Assembly: GCA_027475525.1 (NCBI GenBank)
Contig: JAMWFC010000073.1
Coordinates: forward strand, 707,791 to 771,790
Origin: Macrolepiota albuminosa
Lineage: Eukaryota; Basidiomycota; Agaricomycetes; Agaricales; Agaricaceae
Length of the DNA: 64,000 nucleotides
Direction: 5' to 3'
Each line of letters opens with the position of its first letter. The stretch's first letter is position 1. Under the pieces are notes generated by a model. That model saw only the letters and a list, made by a program, of their open reading frames with translations, did not search any database and was not told the DNA's origin. Positions 44,901-53,454 of this stretch are shown here, one piece after another. Both the position numbers and the translations under genes were made by a program.

Positions 44901-45210
44901 GGAGCCACTACTCCTTCAATTGGGTACTGTGGGCAGCCGAGCTGCGGTACAGTTTGGTACGCAGGCAAGTATCGCCTGTGCGAAGTCGAGGACGAAAGAG
45001 TACCTTGACATGGCGAACTTTGACCGGTACGACATGATTATCGGCACGCCGTATATGAGGAAGCACAACGTAATGCTGAACTTCAGGAAGAATGAGATAG
45101 TGGTAGACGGTACCACCATTCCTGCAGTGCGAGTGACCGTGGATAATGGCGATGGACGACTCCATCGACACCGCGCCACGGAGAAGAAGGTGCTAGTCAG
45201 GCGACACTGA
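41935..45210 (+). CDS. gag-pro: Element A Gag-protease (1091 residues)
   Basis: It begins at ATG 41935. Residues 1-500 are polar and low in structure, of unknown role. A capsid-type domain spans about 520-710 (FSDLENWTMDVCNHLAA, PAKAWFRHHVL, NMSIYPDNWVMIDTFLRG). An Arg-rich linker precedes one CCHC zinc knuckle, CFKCGQPGHFANAC (about 804-817), for RNA binding. A strongly acidic stretch follows (850-900). The retropepsin has its catalytic Asp at residue 965 (LWDSGSTTTGV) and the terminal IIGTPYMRKHNVML motif. The product forms particles and processes the polyprotein. The TGA at 45208-45210 is followed by CTAG and the frame remains open through pol, so a Gag-Pro-Pol fusion by readthrough is likely. 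Truncated relatives are A' and G1. Confidence 0.93.
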   Translation: METNQSTEPTRDGETIDQSLAYPQSAVTDPGHPGSEYTEAEPSRQPQGMPGGTQWSEVRPTAAPSGAARPGAFVEDLEQQVGREHESPMQTGRSGRQSQSRSSAQGHTEGRRPSSYFLGKMPRQEAGSWRVPTESTPMTQRQQGSGVPQETTMPEQRTPAVHWEDETSDDEESGRSESTLQVQCAMLWKRYPSITKDTTRARLGLYVLKHIRLIQARGETVPQLNTVEYITLYVQILELEAQAYMYRKANRGSAASTPEGANLIPNIPPVAKPELSPHLEEAISNIYAPQQAGESDEQFAARFAAAQRQNVFRGQRRRPLSTTESVSTIPVVDSNLPEAVEPRHPPTKQESVENVPLMNQVPLADKFAERVAYQRMRNQDLKRQGHSWIDDQGIVFDGITPIDEMRRQYVQRTRQPDTRRGEPPMADPSRAPGKQVIEELGGQESPLQWNGTEKVHYTGHRPVRAFSVVPPAEGRNKTPGITEATKVYTENMHQRLSSIIDDAVGVALRLPKGIKPRKAESKHILPYRGESKFSDLENWTMDVCNHLAACQYGGDCLDRERVFVLPEFLDGPAKAWFRHHVLHYNRARQQWTFKDVILELYNRFVSASTMQDAREAFIATSYTERLGVQGFYDTLIDHAQNMSIYPDNWVMIDTFLRGIPDAMRESLICDDGLSPEVNTVEEFVAHALRYEQAHKIARHFGLHSSKVRSANKAEPRKVGTFWARRKEMVGNTNPRLVVRAAPRQDRRFRSDRPGDRRDAPAQDAQRGPRREGVRPHQAAGEAKLPTPTGPPKYEAACPFVASKCFKCGQPGHFANACPVGGGRPMGKPRAYVRAAHTAIPDAEGIDSGNEPDVEDDEVENLIHDAPEDENASVVEELSDDEYVEVDVYDNDYYARESDSEFMGALTDYPASALDRPVGAANVKVYKVHLRKAPEKLVRPVLKREDKECLASYVEVNGHKAWTLWDSGSTTTGVTPQFCQVHDISVSELKEPLLLQLGTVGSRAAVQFGTQASIACAKSRTKEYLDMANFDRYDMIIGTPYMRKHNVMLNFRKNEIVVDGTTIPAVRVTVDNGDGRLHRHRATEKKVLVRRH

Positions 45211-48200
45211 CTAGACGGAGGCAAGAAATCGCCTACGGTTGAGGACGGAGAGGATGAGGAGCAAGCTCGTGTGAGCTTGCCCATGGATGCTCCAGCAGTG
45301 TTGATGCTGGAAAGCGAAGCTGTAGAGTACGAACGTACTCTGAAGAGGGGGGAGAGCCCCGAGGTGAAGGAAATGAAGTGCGAAAAGCAGAGTAAGCCTG
45401 AGGACAAGTGGCCTCAGCATGCGGCAAGCACAGAGTGCCAGCCGACGTCGTCGCGAGTGAAGGTCGAGGACTTGATAACGGATGACGACGACCGAGGACT
45501 GATGGAGGATGAGGCGTCCTCCACACATACCAATCGGTCAATTTGGGATCGACCAGTACCTCATCCCACATTTGAATGGGCGTTTGATCCACGAATGCCT
45601 GCTGAGTGGAATGAGTTAGTGGCGTCGATGTATGCGTGGAATGGACCACGATGGACGGCGAAGGAGGAGTCGTATCGTCAGGCTAGTGACGACGAGATAT
45701 CGCCGCCGAGTGAGGTGTTCTTCGACGGACTGTCTGTGACGTCGCGAAGAAGCAAGAAGGAAGTTCCTGTGCGACTGCACACGCCGGATGACAGTGAGAT
45801 GAGGATAACTGCCCTCAGAGAAAAGTATGGCCGCCCAGCCGTACAAGCAAAGCTGTCCGGGCGTCCACGCAAGGATGTGGACCGGAAAGGCAAAGGTAAA
45901 ACCAGTGGTTTTACGAAGGAGGACATTCCGGACCTACGATTGCAGTGGCAGCAGGAATTTGGGGATATCCTGAACGGAACCAAGGAGGAATTACCTCCTT
46001 GGCGTGAGGTCAACCATGAAATCAACCTTATTGATGAGAATAAGGTGTATAAATATCATTTGCCTCGATGTCCAATGGCGCTGCAGCAGCAGCTCCGGGA
46101 CAAGACCAATCGGTACCTGAGAGCCCACTGGTGGGAGGCCCAACCAGCCTCCCAAGCTGCACCGCTATTGTGCATTCCGAAGAAAGATGGTACATTGAGG
46201 ACAGCGTTGGATGCACGCCAACGCAATGACAACACCGTAAAGGACGTGACGCCACTTCCGGATCAGGAGGTGATTCGAGAAGACGTGGCAAGAGCAAAGT
46301 TCAGGTCGAAGATTGACCTGACAGATGCGTATGAGCAAGTGAGAATTCGCTTGTCTGATATTCCAAAGACGGTGTTCTCGTCAATCACGGGAACATATGT
46401 GAGCAACATTATGCAGATAGGAGATTGCAATGCCCCTGCAACCTTTCAGAGGTTGATGACCTCCATCTTCCGGGATGTTATCGGGAGGTTCGTCCATATA
46501 TATTTGGACGACATATTCATATACTCCGATTCAATTGAAGAACACGAAGAGCATCTTCGTGTCATTTTCGAGCGATTGAGGTCTAACTTGCTATACCTCA
46601 AGTGGAAGAAATGCGAACTATATGCCGAGACAGTGGATTGCCTCGGACACAAGATTGATAGTCAGGGTATTCACCCTGACCAGGACAAAATCGATCGCAT
46701 ACGCGAATGGCGTGTGCCTCGTAACTATAATGATGTGCAAAGATTCGTGGGACTAGTGAACTATATCGGCAATTGTCTGCCGGATATAACAGCATATACT
46801 GGACCGTTGATGTCAATTACTCAGAACGGAGCCCCATTTATATGGAGACCTATACATCAACGATGCTTTGAGATGATCAAGAGGATCTGCTCAAAGACAC
46901 CAGTCATTCGCCCCATAGATCCCCGACGTGATGAGCCGATTTGGCTCATCTGTGATGCCTCAAAGACCGGAGTAGGTGCAATGTATGGCCAGGGAAGCTC
47001 ATGGCAGAATTGTCGGCCTGCAGGGTTCATGTCGAGGAAGTTTACCTCGGCCCAACAGAATTATGCGGTCCACGAGCTTGAAACGCTGGCGATACTTGAG
47101 GCACTCCTTAAGTGGGAAGATAAATTGATGGGATATAAGATCCACATCATTACCGACCATAAAGCACTTGAGTTCTTCAAGACTCAAGCAACGTTGTCCC
47201 CCCGGCAGCGCCGGTGGATTGACTATATGTCTCGCTACAACTTTGACATCACATATGTCAAAGGCAAACTGAACAAGGTGGCGGACTGTCTCTCGAGGTA
47301 TTTCGAGAGCGATAGAGCAGGAGAACACCATGATACGCATGAATATGTCGATGCGGATATTCGTATTGATCCTCAGGGCGATGATCTGCCGTATCATCGC
47401 TACAAAGAGGTGAAAGAGCATGTGGTCGAGCTTCGGGCTATGCAAGCTACCGAACTGCGACGCAGTCGACGACTGCAAGAGCGGCAAGAGGGCCGCGACA
47501 TAGAGGCTGAGCAACTAGAGCAGGCTCAGCAAAAAGAGGCGACACAGCCACACCACAGTGAGACTGGAAGCAGTCGTGGACCGGATAGCCACAACATGAC
47601 GCTCGCTGACGCGTTATCGCCTACAGGAGAGTATCGTAACCTTCCTGTCCCTCAAACCGATGAGTACCTCCAGAAGGTGATGAGGGGCTATAGACGCGAT
47701 GCGTTCTACACGGAAATCCGGCAGAACGCAGACGCCCATCCACGCTTCAGCGTGGATGAGAAAGGACTAGTCCGGATAACAAATGTTCGAGGACACGACG
47801 TGGTGTGCTTACCACGCGACCGAGCACTGCTCACTAAGGTTGTCACCCAAGCTCATGAGGTTGTTGGTCACTTTGGAACCAACAAAACACTAGAATACCT
47901 GAGGCAGTGGTACTGGTGGCCTCAGATGCAGAAAGAAGTGATGCAGTTCTGCCAGACCTGCGAGGCCTGCCAGCGGTCGAAGACCAGCAATAGGAAGCCA
48001 GCAGGGAAGTTGCATTCCCTGCCCATCCCGACGAAGCCGTGGGACTCCATTGGAATGGACTTTGTCGGTCCATTCCCCGAATCCAAAGGGTATAACTACC
48101 TTTGGGTGGTCATCTGCCGAATGACTAGTATGGTGCACTTGATACCAGTGCACACAACCATTACGGCGTCCGCGTTATCATGGATATACCTAAAGGAGAT

Positions 48201-49146
48201 TGTAAGGCTACATGGCCTTCCAAGCTCGATTGTGAGCGATCGAGACACCAAGTTTACATCTCACTGGTGGCGAGAACTTCACAAGCTCCTGGGAGCTAAA
48301 TTGCTCATGTCTACTTCGTTCCATCCGCAGACGGATGGACAGACAGAGCGCGCGAATAGAAGTATTGCCCAGATATTTCGTACGGTGGTCCGACCGGACC
48401 AACGTGACTGGGTGGATAGGATACCGCTGACTGAGTTCGCGATCAACGCAAGTGTGTCTGAGACCACAAAATATGCGCCGTTCGAGCTCAACGGAGGGTA
48501 CATGCCATCCATGCTGCGCGAACTAAAAGCGGACGGAGTCGTGCACAAAGGGGTAAAGGACTTTGCACAGCAAGCATTGGCGAATTTAGCCAATGCACAC
48601 GACGCTATCATTGCCGCACGTGTCATACAGGCACGACATGCGAATGATAGGCGGAGTGAGGAACCAGAACTAACGCCGGGGACGTTAGTGTACTTGTCGA
48701 CGGAAAACTTGAATCTTCCGAAAGGAAGAGCGAGAAAGCTGTGTCCAAAGTTTATTGGACCATATAGAGTCTTGGTCGCTGAACCAAGCACGTCGAACTA
48801 TGTTCTGGAGCTGCCTGCAGCTCTACAAGCACGTCGGATTGTGCCTAAGTTTCACGTATCGTTACTTAGGCGATATAATGCAAACGATGATGCTATGTTC
48901 CCTAATCGGGTGACGCCCGAGCCATATGATTTCGGTGCCAGTGACGAACAAGAATGGTTCGTCGAGGACATACTGGGCCATCGGTGGCAGGAAGGAGCGC
49001 ACCTCAAATTTGAGGTGCGATGGAGTGCAGGTGATACGACATGGGAGTCGTACCACACATGTGCCAAGTTGGCAGCGCTGGATCGGTACTTAGAGCTGCA
49101 GGGTGTGAAGCGCCCAAATCAGCTTGCTAAGCGCTCACGTGCTTAG
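45211..49146 (+). CDS. pol: Element A Pol: RT, RNase H, integrase, chromodomain
   Basis: It lies in the same frame as gag-pro, directly after its TGA; the first ATG is 45283 (1287 residues from there), but independent initiation is less likely than readthrough. Counted from that ATG: RT with YLDD (catalytic Asp pair near 409-410), RNase H starting CDASKTGVGAM (Asp near 558), an integrase zinc module (HFGTNKTLEYL ... CQTCEAC), and a catalytic triad Asp926 (GMDFVGPF), Asp986 (SDRDTKF), Glu1022 (GQTERANR), an exact D-D-35-E spacing. A GPYRV linker and a C-terminal chromodomain follow (EWFVEDILGHRW ... FEVRWSAGDTTWES, about 1224-1270). No stop or frameshift. It copies the element's RNA into DNA and inserts it, probably into heterochromatin. 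Confidence 0.93.
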   Translation, partial: LDGGKKSPTVEDGEDEEQARVSLPMDAPAVLMLESEAVEYERTLKRGESPEVKEMKCEKQSKPEDKWPQHAASTECQPTSSRVKVEDLITDDDDRGLMEDEASSTHTNRSIWDRPVPHPTFEWAFDPRMPAEWNELVASMYAWNGPRWTAKEESYRQASDDEISPPSEVFFDGLSVTSRRSKKEVPVRLHTPDDSEMRITALREKYGRPAVQAKLSGRPRKDVDRKGKGKTSGFTKEDIPDLRLQWQQEFGDILNGTKEELPPWREVNHEINLIDENKVYKYHLPRCPMALQQQLRDKTNRYLRAHWWEAQPASQAAPLLCIPKKDGTLRTALDARQRNDNTVKDVTPLPDQEVIREDVARAKFRSKIDLTDAYEQVRIRLSDIPKTVFSSITGTYVSNIMQIGDCNAPATFQRLMTSIFRDVIGRFVHIYLDDIFIYSDSIEEHEEHLRVIFERLRSNLLYLKWKKCELYAETVDCLGHKIDSQGIHPDQDKIDRIREWRVPRNYNDVQRFVGLVNYIGNCLPDITAYTGPLMSITQNGAPFIWRPIHQRCFEMIKRICSKTPVIRPIDPRRDEPIWLICDASKTGVGAMYGQGSSWQNCRPAGFMSRKFTSAQQNYAVHELETLAILEALLKWEDKLMGYKIHIITDHKALEFFKTQATLSPRQRRWIDYMSRYNFDITYVKGKLNKVADCLSRYFESDRAGEHHDTHEYVDADIRIDPQGDDLPYHRYKEVKEHVVELRAMQATELRRSRRLQERQEGRDIEAEQLEQAQQKEATQPHHSETGSSRGPDSHNMTLADALSPTGEYRNLPVPQTDEYLQKVMRGYRRDAFYTEIRQNADAHPRFSVDEKGLVRITNVRGHDVVCLPRDRALLTKVVTQAHEVVGHFGTNKTLEYLRQWYWWPQMQKEVMQFCQTCEACQRSKTSNRKPAGKLHSLPIPTKPWDSIGMDFVGPFPESKGYNYLWVVICRMTSMVHLIPVHTTITASALSWIYLKEIVRLHGLPSSIVSDRDTKFTSHWWRELHKLLGAKLLMSTSFHPQTDGQTERANRSIAQIFRTVVRPDQRDWVDRIPLTEFAINASVSETTKYAPFELNGGYMPSMLRELKADGVVHKGVKDFAQQALANLANAHDAIIAARVIQARHANDRRSEEPELTPGTLVYLSTENLNLPKGRARKLCPKFIGPYRVLVAEPSTSNYVLELPAALQARRIVPKFHVSLLRRYNANDDAMFPNRVTPEPYDFGASDEQEWFVEDILGHRWQEGAHLKFEVRWSAGDTTWESYHTCAKLAALDRYLELQGVKRPNQLAKRSRA

Positions 49147-49372
49147 ATTGATGGCAGTGATAAGATGCCGGATCAATCGGATTTCGGATCAACTGAGTAT
49201 CTGATCCGGACCGGATCACGGTTGTTCCGGATGGATAAGATAGAGATTGATCTATCTGATGAGATAGCGTGGAATTTGATGCGGAGTTGGCGTCGGATCA
49301 GGTTATGTAACCTGATGATGGGGGATTTAGTGTGTTTTTTCCCACCGACACGTCGACATTTTTTTTATTACC

Positions 49373-52066
49373 ATGTCGTACCCTTACCAGCGTACGACCA
49401 GTGAGCAACAACCTCAGAACCCACAGGGTTCTGGAGGGGGGGGGGATCGCCCCCAGCAAAACGTTCAGCAGCCTGCAACGACGCCGACTGTGGCGTCGTA
49501 TCCAGTGGTGTCCCAGTTTGGGCAGAACCCAGCCCAATTTGGACAACCTCCGCAGTTTTATCCGCCGTTTTTCCAGATGCCGTATTTCCCAGGACCTGCT
49601 GGTCCTGGACAGCAGATGGGGGGACAGGTTATGTGGGGAATGCCAATGCCGATGCAGCAGACGCAGACCCAGAGTGCAAGTACACTCCTTTCGGATGAGA
49701 AAGCACTAACTGCGCCACAGGTAGCACCCATGGACGTGGACAATGACGCGGGGCGTCAACCGCAAGTAAAGGGCGAGGTGGTGCAACCTCGACGACAGCG
49801 AGAAAGGACGCCGCCCCCGCGAGAGACGTATAGAAGAGACCGGAGGCGATCGCCTCCGAGGAGTACCGGGGCACGAGGAGGCGGGCCTCGGGAAATGGTT
49901 GGGCGCAGACGGGATGAGCAGACAGCGAGGACGCAAAATCGAGGTCAACCCCGACCTCGAACACCGCCTCGACGGGCCTCCCCGTCACCCCGTCGCGCAC
50001 CATCTCCGCGGCGCTTCTCGTATGCGGAGAAAGGAAAAGGAAAAGAGATCGGAACGCCGTTGGAGGTGTTGGACCCTCAGGCAGAGGCAGTCTGGCGACG
50101 CCTCATATCTGCCGGCCAACGAGTACCACCGGAGTCCGCGTTTTTGGCGGATCCGGTGGCTCAGGTGGTGATTACGGGCCTGCTCGATGAGATCGTTATG
50201 CTGCAACAGCGTAACGACAATACTATCAAGACATTTACGAACGCTATGAAGAAGCGTCCGTCGTCGTCGTTGGAGCAACCTGAGGCAAAACGCCTCAGAG
50301 CGCGAGATGCAGGACCTGAAGTTGAGGTGCGGGAATCGGGAGAGCTCACTCCGACCCCGGCCGAGTTACATGACGAGCTCGTGGAGGTTGACAACAGTTT
50401 ACGAGGACTGTCCTCGTCAACACATGCTCCCTCCCAGCAGTCAGGGGCGAAGCGGCAGGATGAGGTGGTCCTGTCGGAAGTGGAGTTCGGAGCGGATGTC
50501 CCGCGAGGAGCAGACAGAGTTGTGATGCGGTTCGGAGCAGTGGTGCAGTTTGAGGCACCACTGAGGGCATATGCGTCCGCGGTTCCCATAAAGGACACGA
50601 GGACGGACGCCGAGGTCGAAGGGCGACTCTTAACGTTGGATGCGCTCAGTCTAAATGAACCGAGCGACGGGAGTGATTATGGGGAGTCATCAGATGAGAC
50701 CCCCTCGGAAGGAGAAACCCCCGCTAAACGCCGAGTGCGTTTAGACAAGAAACGCAAAAAAGAGGCTCGGAGGAAGCACGAGGCCGCCCGGCAGGCAAAG
50801 GTCGATAAAGACCGGGAGGAGCAGGCCACAGGCCGTATTCCTGATGGCCTCGGGGTGTTTGTCAGCGGGACGTCGGTGGAGCGTTCCAACTGGTTCTACG
50901 GCGGGGCACTCGACCGCCATTTTTATTACTCCCGGCTCACCAATACGGTATTTGTGAGCGATGAAGCTTTGGCCGCGAAGACGCACGAGGAAGAAAGGGG
51001 AGAGAGGTATTACCATACCTCGAAGGAGTTGAGTCGAGTGGTACCGCGGGGATTCCCGATGAATCCCCAGCAGTTGCGAAAGCTGTATGAGCTTTCGCAG
51101 AACAAGTTTATGTCAGTGTCTTTGCGCACTGAGGCCTATTATCTGTTGCGCGAGTTTCAGCGCATCAGTATCAACTATTATACATCGGTGAGGGATAGGA
51201 CGATGACTCTGGTGTGTGCACCAGAGTACGAGCACATTTCGCCCCCTCTGGATCTATCCTCCCGCCACATGAACATCGCGGTCATGCCAACCCCAGACGG
51301 GTATCTGCGATGGAAGGACCGAGCCGGAAGACCGTTTTTTACGCTTTCCGGGTTTGATTCCGAAGGTGTACGTTTCACCTTCGATTTGGAAAAGCTGGCG
51401 CAGAACGTACTTTACTTCTGTCGACCAGGAATGATGAATTCCGTGTACGGCATTGCAGTGGATCGAGCGTATCGTATCCACTGGCGTACTCTTTTGGGCC
51501 ACGCCCTCACTCGTGGACTTTCTCCCTCGGGAAGAGCGCGAGGACGCTTTGCAAGGCTGTTAGCCTTGATTCTCGCGCGTCCTGGGCTGTATCGTGAGGC
51601 GGTCGCGGATTACGATGCCGCCAACCCCAGCAACCCATTCTCACCCATGAGCTGGACTGACGTCCAGTTCCGACCCCCGTACTTCGACGCGGCTAATGCC
51701 GTCAACATCACCGATGCTGACGTGCTACGGGCTATGATAGCCAACCGCGTACCTATCGAGTGGGTGGACCACGCCTATACCTTCGGCGTGGTCTACCTCG
51801 AAAACCAATTCCTTGCGGCCACAGCCTCCATTGACCAGTTCCGTGAGGTCGACGATGAACGTCATCGTCGACTGGACCTCTATGGAGAGCCCGCAGCCAT
51901 ACCACGGTGGGACGATTGGCGACTGCCCACGGACGATGATATGATTCGTCTCCACGCACTGCTCGCCCGCGAATCCGATCAAGGTCATGATTACCTTGAA
52001 AGTGGACTCTATTATCCGGTGGGGATGAACCCCAATCGTCGAGACTTATGGCAACGCCGCTCTTGA
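49373..52066 (+). CDS. Element A ORF3, 897 residues, unknown function
   Basis: It starts at ATG 49373, 226 nt after the pol stop, in another frame. Residues 1-125 are Gln/Pro/Gly/Met-rich. Residues 130-225 are very basic with Arg-Ser-Pro repeats (RRDRRRSPPRS, RRASPSPRRAPSPRR), like RNA-binding or nuclear proteins. Residues 225-310 form a probable helical segment (SAGQRVPPESAFLADP). Residues 440-500 are acidic then Lys/Arg-rich (KKRKKEARRKHEAARQAK), a possible coiled coil or nuclear signal. Residues 500-897 form the domain conserved in family C: RIPDGLGV, SVERSNWFYG, TNTVFVSDEALAA, VPRGFPMNPQQLRKL, DRAYRIHWRTLLGHAL, LARPGLYREA, WVDHAYTFGVVYLENQF, DDERHRRLDLYGEP. No signal peptide, transmembrane segment, or protease, nuclease or methylase motif is seen, so it is not an envelope protein by these signs. 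The in-frame sequence stays open for ~53 Ser/Pro-rich codons after the TGA. Confidence 0.85.
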   Translation: MSYPYQRTTSEQQPQNPQGSGGGGDRPQQNVQQPATTPTVASYPVVSQFGQNPAQFGQPPQFYPPFFQMPYFPGPAGPGQQMGGQVMWGMPMPMQQTQTQSASTLLSDEKALTAPQVAPMDVDNDAGRQPQVKGEVVQPRRQRERTPPPRETYRRDRRRSPPRSTGARGGGPREMVGRRRDEQTARTQNRGQPRPRTPPRRASPSPRRAPSPRRFSYAEKGKGKEIGTPLEVLDPQAEAVWRRLISAGQRVPPESAFLADPVAQVVITGLLDEIVMLQQRNDNTIKTFTNAMKKRPSSSLEQPEAKRLRARDAGPEVEVRESGELTPTPAELHDELVEVDNSLRGLSSSTHAPSQQSGAKRQDEVVLSEVEFGADVPRGADRVVMRFGAVVQFEAPLRAYASAVPIKDTRTDAEVEGRLLTLDALSLNEPSDGSDYGESSDETPSEGETPAKRRVRLDKKRKKEARRKHEAARQAKVDKDREEQATGRIPDGLGVFVSGTSVERSNWFYGGALDRHFYYSRLTNTVFVSDEALAAKTHEEERGERYYHTSKELSRVVPRGFPMNPQQLRKLYELSQNKFMSVSLRTEAYYLLREFQRISINYYTSVRDRTMTLVCAPEYEHISPPLDLSSRHMNIAVMPTPDGYLRWKDRAGRPFFTLSGFDSEGVRFTFDLEKLAQNVLYFCRPGMMNSVYGIAVDRAYRIHWRTLLGHALTRGLSPSGRARGRFARLLALILARPGLYREAVADYDAANPSNPFSPMSWTDVQFRPPYFDAANAVNITDADVLRAMIANRVPIEWVDHAYTFGVVYLENQFLAATASIDQFREVDDERHRRLDLYGEPAAIPRWDDWRLPTDDDMIRLHALLARESDQGHDYLESGLYYPVGMNPNRRDLWQRRS

Positions 52067-52408
52067 CACGGGCCCTATCCCCCCTCCCCGTCACACCCTA
52101 CCACGTCAGTTCAGGCTCCTACAGCCTCAACATCGTCGGGTCCTGTCGCCTCATCATCCTCGGTTAGCGTCGACGCAGAGATGAGGATTGATACGGCTCG
52201 CGAGTTGTCGCGTCCGCCGTCTGCGTGAATTGCGTAGGCGGCTCATCTCCTTTTCAATTCATACTGTCGGTTAACGTCGGCGTTGTATTTTTTGACAGAT
52301 GACTTGGACATTTTCGAGCCGTGGAGGACCAGCATTCCTCCACATTGACTTAATTAGTGACCCGGACAAAAAAGTGTCCCTCCTTACATCGAGACTGGTT
52401 ACCAGTCT

Positions 52409-52420
52409 CAAAGGGGGGCA
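52409..52420 (+). promoter_or_regulatory. Polypurine tract of element A
   Basis: CAAAGGGGGGCA lies immediately before the 3' LTR at 52421, the expected plus-strand primer site. Confidence 0.85.
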
Positions 52421-52611
52421 TGTAACATATTATACTTAGTTAATTAATTAATATACACTTATATTAACTAATTATTATTACTCTACATACATGCTGGCTG
52501 CCTTATGTAAGGCAGCCAATTTTACTGTCATACTCGTAGTACTAGAATCGAAGATCGATCTGGTTCTGTTGGTGTGACCGTAAGGCTATCCTTATACTTG
52601 ACTTTGTTTCA
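52421..52611 (+). repeat. 3' LTR of element A (191 bp)
   Basis: Same ends and, by eye, same sequence as 41594-41784. Confidence 0.93.
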
Positions 52612-52616
52612 CAAAT
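52612..52616 (+). repeat. Target-site duplication CAAAT, right copy
   Basis: Matches 41589-41593. Confidence 0.9.
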
Positions 52617-52689
52617 ACGGTGTGTATTTACTGCAATAAACCGTGAAACACAGTGCATTGATAATACAATTAAATTATGTGTGAAACTT

Positions 52690-53310
52690 ATAAGGCACGG
52701 TAAGCGTTAGAATTAAACTTACTCACATAGAAGATACATATGTAATACATACGTTCCGCTCATGTGAGGTCTGTAATGTGCCTGCACTAACAAAATGAGA
52801 CTATGAAAGACCGGAAGACGGAATACTCACTATTTCTCTCGAAGACATGTTTAACATGTGATGACGAGTTACGCTAGTTGGAACGATGTGCGTTACTGTT
52901 ATGGCCCAAGCTGTCCAGCTGTACGATGCACCCACATACGAATAAGTGTATGCTTCATCTAAGTGTTGCTCATCGTCGCTCCGGTATAAGTGAAAAGCCG
53001 CAACGAGATGACTTTCTTGGTCAAATCCCTTTATCGTGAGATGTCGCATGTTACGGTCTCTATGAGCATAAGCGCTGATGGTAATATATAAATTCGACAT
53101 CATAAAACTGCCTATAAACGCTAAAATGTCCAGAAAAACTCACCAGAACACTAGATCGGCAATGTTCACCTGCGTCAATACATCGAAGTACCAACTGGAT
53201 ACTGTAGATAAGGAAACATCTGCCATTTCCCTCATCTGTCTGCCGCGCGATGATGTAGTGGAAGTGCGGGGGCACCAACACTGAATACTAGATATGGGGA
53301 GCGCGGACAT
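52690..53310 (-). CDS. Candidate small multi-exon gene, unidentified
   Basis: From ATG 53310 the minus strand is open to about 53144 (RGRQMREMADVSLSTVSSWY, FDVLTQVNIADLVF). A GTGAGT donor and an acceptor at about 53108 could join it to 53107-52831 (MRHLTIKGFDQESHLVAAFH, AYTYSYVGASYSWTAWAI). Another GTGAGT donor at 52830 and a GCAG acceptor would lead to a last short exon near 52760-52700. The first proposed intron is only ~36 nt, which makes the model doubtful. I recognise no family. It lies beside a Helitron and could be part of it or a captured gene. Confidence 0.35.
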
Positions 53311-53454
53311 GATGTTATGTGAGTGGAATAACAAATGTAAACGTATATGAAGATATATTGAGAGGACACATCGACATCGTACATTTGTTGTGTAAAGTAG
53401 TGAGTTCGCGCTAACTATATGTTTTAATGATAACTCAACATATTGGCTGGTTTA

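Larger units (their letters stand above)
41594..52611 (+). mobile_element. Complete Ty3/gypsy chromovirus A with three ORFs (11,018 bp)
   Basis: It is bounded by apparently identical 191-bp LTRs and a perfect CAAAT duplication.  Inside are a leader with a hairpin, gag-protease (41935-45210), pol (45211-49146, same frame after one TGA), ORF3 (49373-52066) and a polypurine tract (52409-52420). All catalytic residues checked are present and no disabling mutation is seen, so this copy inserted recently and may be active. At 11 kb it is long for a gypsy element; ORF3 and its flanks account for about 3.3 kb of that. Confidence 0.93.

Noticed and set aside
45271..45282. Pol starting at GTG 45271
   Set aside because: GTG is not a credible start in a fungal nuclear gene; the frame is open back to the gag stop and the first ATG is 45283.
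49373..52066. ORF3 as a retroviral-type envelope gene
   Set aside because: It occupies the env position, but no signal peptide, transmembrane anchor, furin-like site or Cys pattern is visible, and the N-terminus is a low-complexity basic arm.
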